A stretch of 64,000 nucleotides of DNA from T3Sed10-241 sp036796255 (GTDB lineage Bacteria > Bacteroidota > Bacteroidia > Flavobacteriales_D > Cryomorphaceae). The DNA lies in assembly GCA_036796255.1 (NCBI GenBank), contig DAIRDH010000003.1, positions 29,418 to 93,417 of the forward strand, given 5' to 3'. Under the pieces are notes generated by a model. That model was given only the letters and a program-made list of their open reading frames with translations, was not told where the DNA came from and did not search any database. Below are positions 62,040 to 64,000 of this stretch, piece after piece (the stretch's first letter is position 1; every line of letters begins with the position of its first letter). A program made the position numbers and the translations under genes.

Positions 62040-62725
62040 CCGACAATATAGCGCAGATTAAGAAAGAGCTCGGAGAGCAGGTCACCCTCGTGGCCGTTTC
62101 CAAATACAGCACCGACGAAGCAGTGGCTGAAGCCTACGCCGCTGGCCAGCGCGACTTTGGGGAGAACAAAGCCCAGGACCTGAGCAACCGGGCCGAATCA
62201 ATGCCCGACGACATTAGGTGGCACTTTATAGGCCACCTGCAGCGCAATAAAGTGAAGTACATTGCGCCGTTTATCCACTGCATTCACAGCGTAGACAGCC
62301 TCCGCCTTTTGCAGGAAATCGACAAGCAGGCAGCAAAAGTGCCCCGACGTGTCGATTGCCTGCTTCAGTTGCACATCGCCCGGGAGGAGAGCAAGTTTGG
62401 CCTGAGCGAAGAGGAAACGTTGGAGTTATTGCAATCAGAGGCGTTTAAAGAAATGGCCCACGTGCGCATTGTTGGGCTTATGGGCATGGCCACCAATACT
62501 GAAAACCTCGATACGGTGCGCAGTGAGTTCGCCGGACTCAAGCAGTTTTTCGAAAAAGTAAAAAGCTACCACGCCACCTCTTCAGCGCCTGAAGCCCAGG
62601 ATGCGACAATCCCCCCAAGCGTGCAAATGCGCGTCCTTAGCATGGGGATGAGCGCTGATTATTCCATTGCCATCGAAGAGGGCAGCACCATGGTGCGCAT
62701 AGGTTCGGCAGTGTTTCAGGCGTGA
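62030..62725 (+). CDS. YggS-family PLP-binding protein (PLP homeostasis)
   Basis: A 231-aa single-domain fold type III PLP protein. The PLP lysine is in LVAVSKYSTDEAV. Other marks are FGENKAQDL, WHFIGHLQRNKVKYI, IHSVDSLRLL, and the C-terminal LSMGMSADYSIAIEEGSTMVRIGS. YggS/PROSC proteins carry PLP to enzymes and balance amino-acid pools, without known catalysis. The start overlaps comB by 10 nt. Neighbour gcvT belongs to the glycine cleavage system, which also needs PLP. Confidence 0.95.
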   Translation: MGIADNIAQIKKELGEQVTLVAVSKYSTDEAVAEAYAAGQRDFGENKAQDLSNRAESMPDDIRWHFIGHLQRNKVKYIAPFIHCIHSVDSLRLLQEIDKQAAKVPRRVDCLLQLHIAREESKFGLSEEETLELLQSEAFKEMAHVRIVGLMGMATNTENLDTVRSEFAGLKQFFEKVKSYHATSSAPEAQDATIPPSVQMRVLSMGMSADYSIAIEEGSTMVRIGSAVFQA

Positions 62726-63030
62726 TTTCATACCTCATTTGTTTCATTTTTTGATTTTGGTTTTTAGAAAGCATTGGCTTTGCTGCATGATCTAACTAAT
62801 GCGCAACATAAGTTAATGCATTCCAAATCTTACTACCGCATATTTGTATTGTTCTAAACGAATTGAGCCATTTGAATTCTATTATGACTTGCTCATTTCC
62901 TGCTTTCGATAAAACGGCAGAATAAGTGTAAATGTCATGACTTAGGTCGAATAGCTGCGAATGAGAATAATTTGTGGGACGGTTTAATTCAATTGTCAAG
63001 AAATTGAAGATGACCAAATCAATCTAACCA
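62726..63030 (+). other. AT-rich gene-free stretch
   Basis: About 300 bases downstream of the YggS-type gene with no convincing coding frame. A 73-codon minus-strand frame (62796-63017) lacks any protein-like start context. The stretch ends in a strong plus-strand terminator, so it could hold a long 3' tail or an unidentified small RNA. Confidence 0.55.
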
Positions 63031-63064
63031 AGAGGGGCCTTCGATACCGGAGGCCCTTTTGGTT
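63031..63064 (+). terminator. Strong plus-strand terminator 310 nt beyond the YggS-type gene
   Basis: GGGCCTTCG (63035-63043) and CGGAGGCCC (63048-63056) form a nine-pair stem with one U-G wobble and an ATAC loop, followed by TTTTGGTTT. It faces the convergent ABC gene that ends at 63092. Confidence 0.82.
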
Positions 63065-63091
63065 TAATAATGAAACATTTTTAAGAACGAA

Positions 63092-64000
63092 TCAAATATA
63101 TCCTTTGGCCTGAAGGCTAAACAGCGTTGCGTATTTGCCATTGAGCGCCATAAGCTCCTCGTGGCTGCCGAGTTCGCGCATTTGTCCATTTTCCAAAAAG
63201 AGGATGCGGTCGGCCATGCGCACCGTGCTGAAGCGGTGGCTGATGAGTACTGCTGTGCGGCCCTGCATCAATTCTGAGAAGCGGATAAAGACTTCATTTT
63301 CAGCCCTGGCATCGAGGGCGCTTGTGGGCTCATCGAGTATCATCAATTGGGCATCGCCCATGTAGGCGCGGGCCAGCGCGATTTTTTGCCATTCGCCGCC
63401 GCTCAGGTCTACACCACCGAGAAATCGGCGTCCCAGCATTTGGCTGTAGCCGCCAGGTAACTTTTGGATCACCGTATCGGCGAGGCTTTTGGCAGCGCTG
63501 TCTTCAATACGGATGCTTTCGCTTCGCCGCCCGATGTCGCCCACGGCGATGTTTTCACCTGCTTCGAGCTGGAACTTTTGGTAGTCCTGAAAAATGATGC
63601 TCACATTGCGGCGAAGGTCAGCGAGGTCGTACTCACGAAGGTCTTGGCCATCAAGCAGAATACGGCCCTCTGCAGGTTCGTAGAGGCGCGCGAGGAGCTT
63701 TACGAGGGTGGTTTTGCCAGCACCGTTTTCGCCCACCAGCGCGAGTTTCTCTCCGGCCTTGAGGTGAAAGCTCAGGTGACGCAGTGACCAGGTCTCCGCA
63801 TTGCGGTATTTGAAGCCTACATTTTCGAAAGTGAAACCCTCCCGTATGGGGTTGGGCACAGGCATGCCAGCTGTGTTGCGAATTGCGGGCTGCAGCTCGA
63901 AAAAGTCAAACAAGTCTTGCAGGTAGAGCGCGCTTTCGGCGATCTGGCTGAAGCGGTTCATGATGCTTTGCAGCATATTGCGCATTTGCAAAAAGCTGCC
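63092..64000 (-). CDS. ABC exporter, ATP-binding C-terminal half (5' end outside the window)
   Basis: At least 302 codons; the frame is open to the window edge, so the N-terminal membrane part lies beyond 64000. Visible: the end of the transmembrane domain, then the ATPase with Walker A LVGENGAGKTTLVKL (about 90 residues in), Q-loop IIFQDYQKFQL, signature VDLSGGEWQKIALARA, Walker B LMILDEPTSALDAR and the H-loop ISHRFST. This order fits a type IV (B-subfamily) exporter of the MsbA/LmrA kind. Substrate unknown. Confidence 0.9.
   Translation of the reverse strand, partial: GSFLQMRNMLQSIMNRFSQIAESALYLQDLFDFFELQPAIRNTAGMPVPNPIREGFTFENVGFKYRNAETWSLRHLSFHLKAGEKLALVGENGAGKTTLVKLLARLYEPAEGRILLDGQDLREYDLADLRRNVSIIFQDYQKFQLEAGENIAVGDIGRRSESIRIEDSAAKSLADTVIQKLPGGYSQMLGRRFLGGVDLSGGEWQKIALARAYMGDAQLMILDEPTSALDARAENEVFIRFSELMQGRTAVLISHRFSTVRMADRILFLENGQMRELGSHEELMALNGKYATLFSLQAKGYI

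Noticed and set aside
62796..63017. A 73-codon minus-strand frame
   Set aside because: No start context or family resemblance, and the surrounding sequence looks non-coding.
1..64000. CRISPR arrays, tRNA/rRNA genes, integrases, transposases or prophage genes
   Set aside because: No regular short repeats with spacers, no cloverleaf-like segments and no mobile-element proteins were recognised on either strand.

Overview
The window is a stretch of a Bacteroidota chromosome, most likely Flavobacteriales or a close relative. The evidence is type IX secretion C-terminal domains on several exported proteins (both the gliding-motility-associated type B form and the short type A form), a Na+-NQR operon, a SiaB/SiaC pair, Bacteroidota-type LptD/OstA proteins, repeated -7 elements of the form TAnnTTTG, and almost no Shine-Dalgarno sequences. 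Three runs of exactly 100 N (44348-44447, 50010-50109, 55260-55359) are scaffold joins of unknown true length, and each interrupts a gene. I see no tRNA, rRNA, CRISPR array, insertion sequence or prophage.

Layout: 1-2741, end of the nqr operon (nqrC tail, nqrD, nqrE, nqrF, terminator). 2812-3776, DUF962 protein and acetyltransferase. 3803-8084, a metal-uptake-like locus: His-rich exported protein, TonB-dependent receptor, lipoprotein and DUF4625-type lipoprotein, with a Fur-family-like palindrome on the promoter. 8217-8993, PPP-type phosphatase. 9000-13853 (minus), an operon of amidase, MCE protein, membrane Fe-S/heme protein, CCG-domain protein and a conserved hypothetical, divergent from an LptD-like protein and an FMN reductase (13934-17199). 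17214-25948 (minus), glyA, fumarylacetoacetase, rsh (ppGpp), Fur-family regulator, STAS protein, purA and OstA-like protein. 26243-28188, DCC-family protein, ZIP transporter and methyltransferase. 28323-33815, SiaB-SiaC facing an ABCG-like transporter and two exported proteins. 33885-39038, sodium/solute symporter, small acidic protein, DUF6503 lipoprotein, glycosyltransferase and PlsC. 39188-39754, a truncated-haemoglobin-like lipoprotein broken by an in-frame stop. 40123-45242, methyltransferase and a large SBBP/Ig-like T9SS protein. 45363-50009, fabG, a VWA-like membrane protein and a DEAD-box helicase. 50110-56810 (minus), DinB-like protein, mechanosensitive channel, and a vanadium-haloperoxidase-like protein fused to five repeats and a T9SS tail. 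57077-60053 (minus), pckA, DUF423 protein and a thioredoxin-like T9SS protein. 60198-62725, gcvT, comB-like and a YggS-type PLP protein. 63092-64000 (minus), the ATPase end of an ABC exporter.

The genes are mostly conserved Bacteroidota housekeeping and envelope functions: sodium-pumping respiration, LPS export, peptidoglycan and lipid trafficking, stringent response, one-carbon metabolism and gluconeogenesis. The least ordinary items are a perfect 14-bp hairpin with a U-tract wrapped around a start codon (7322-7370), a SiaB/SiaC module with no SiaA/SiaD beside a TerB-like/ABCG transporter, a haem-protein gene interrupted exactly at a conserved tyrosine position, and a perfect 11-bp hairpin in the leader of the DEAD-box gene.
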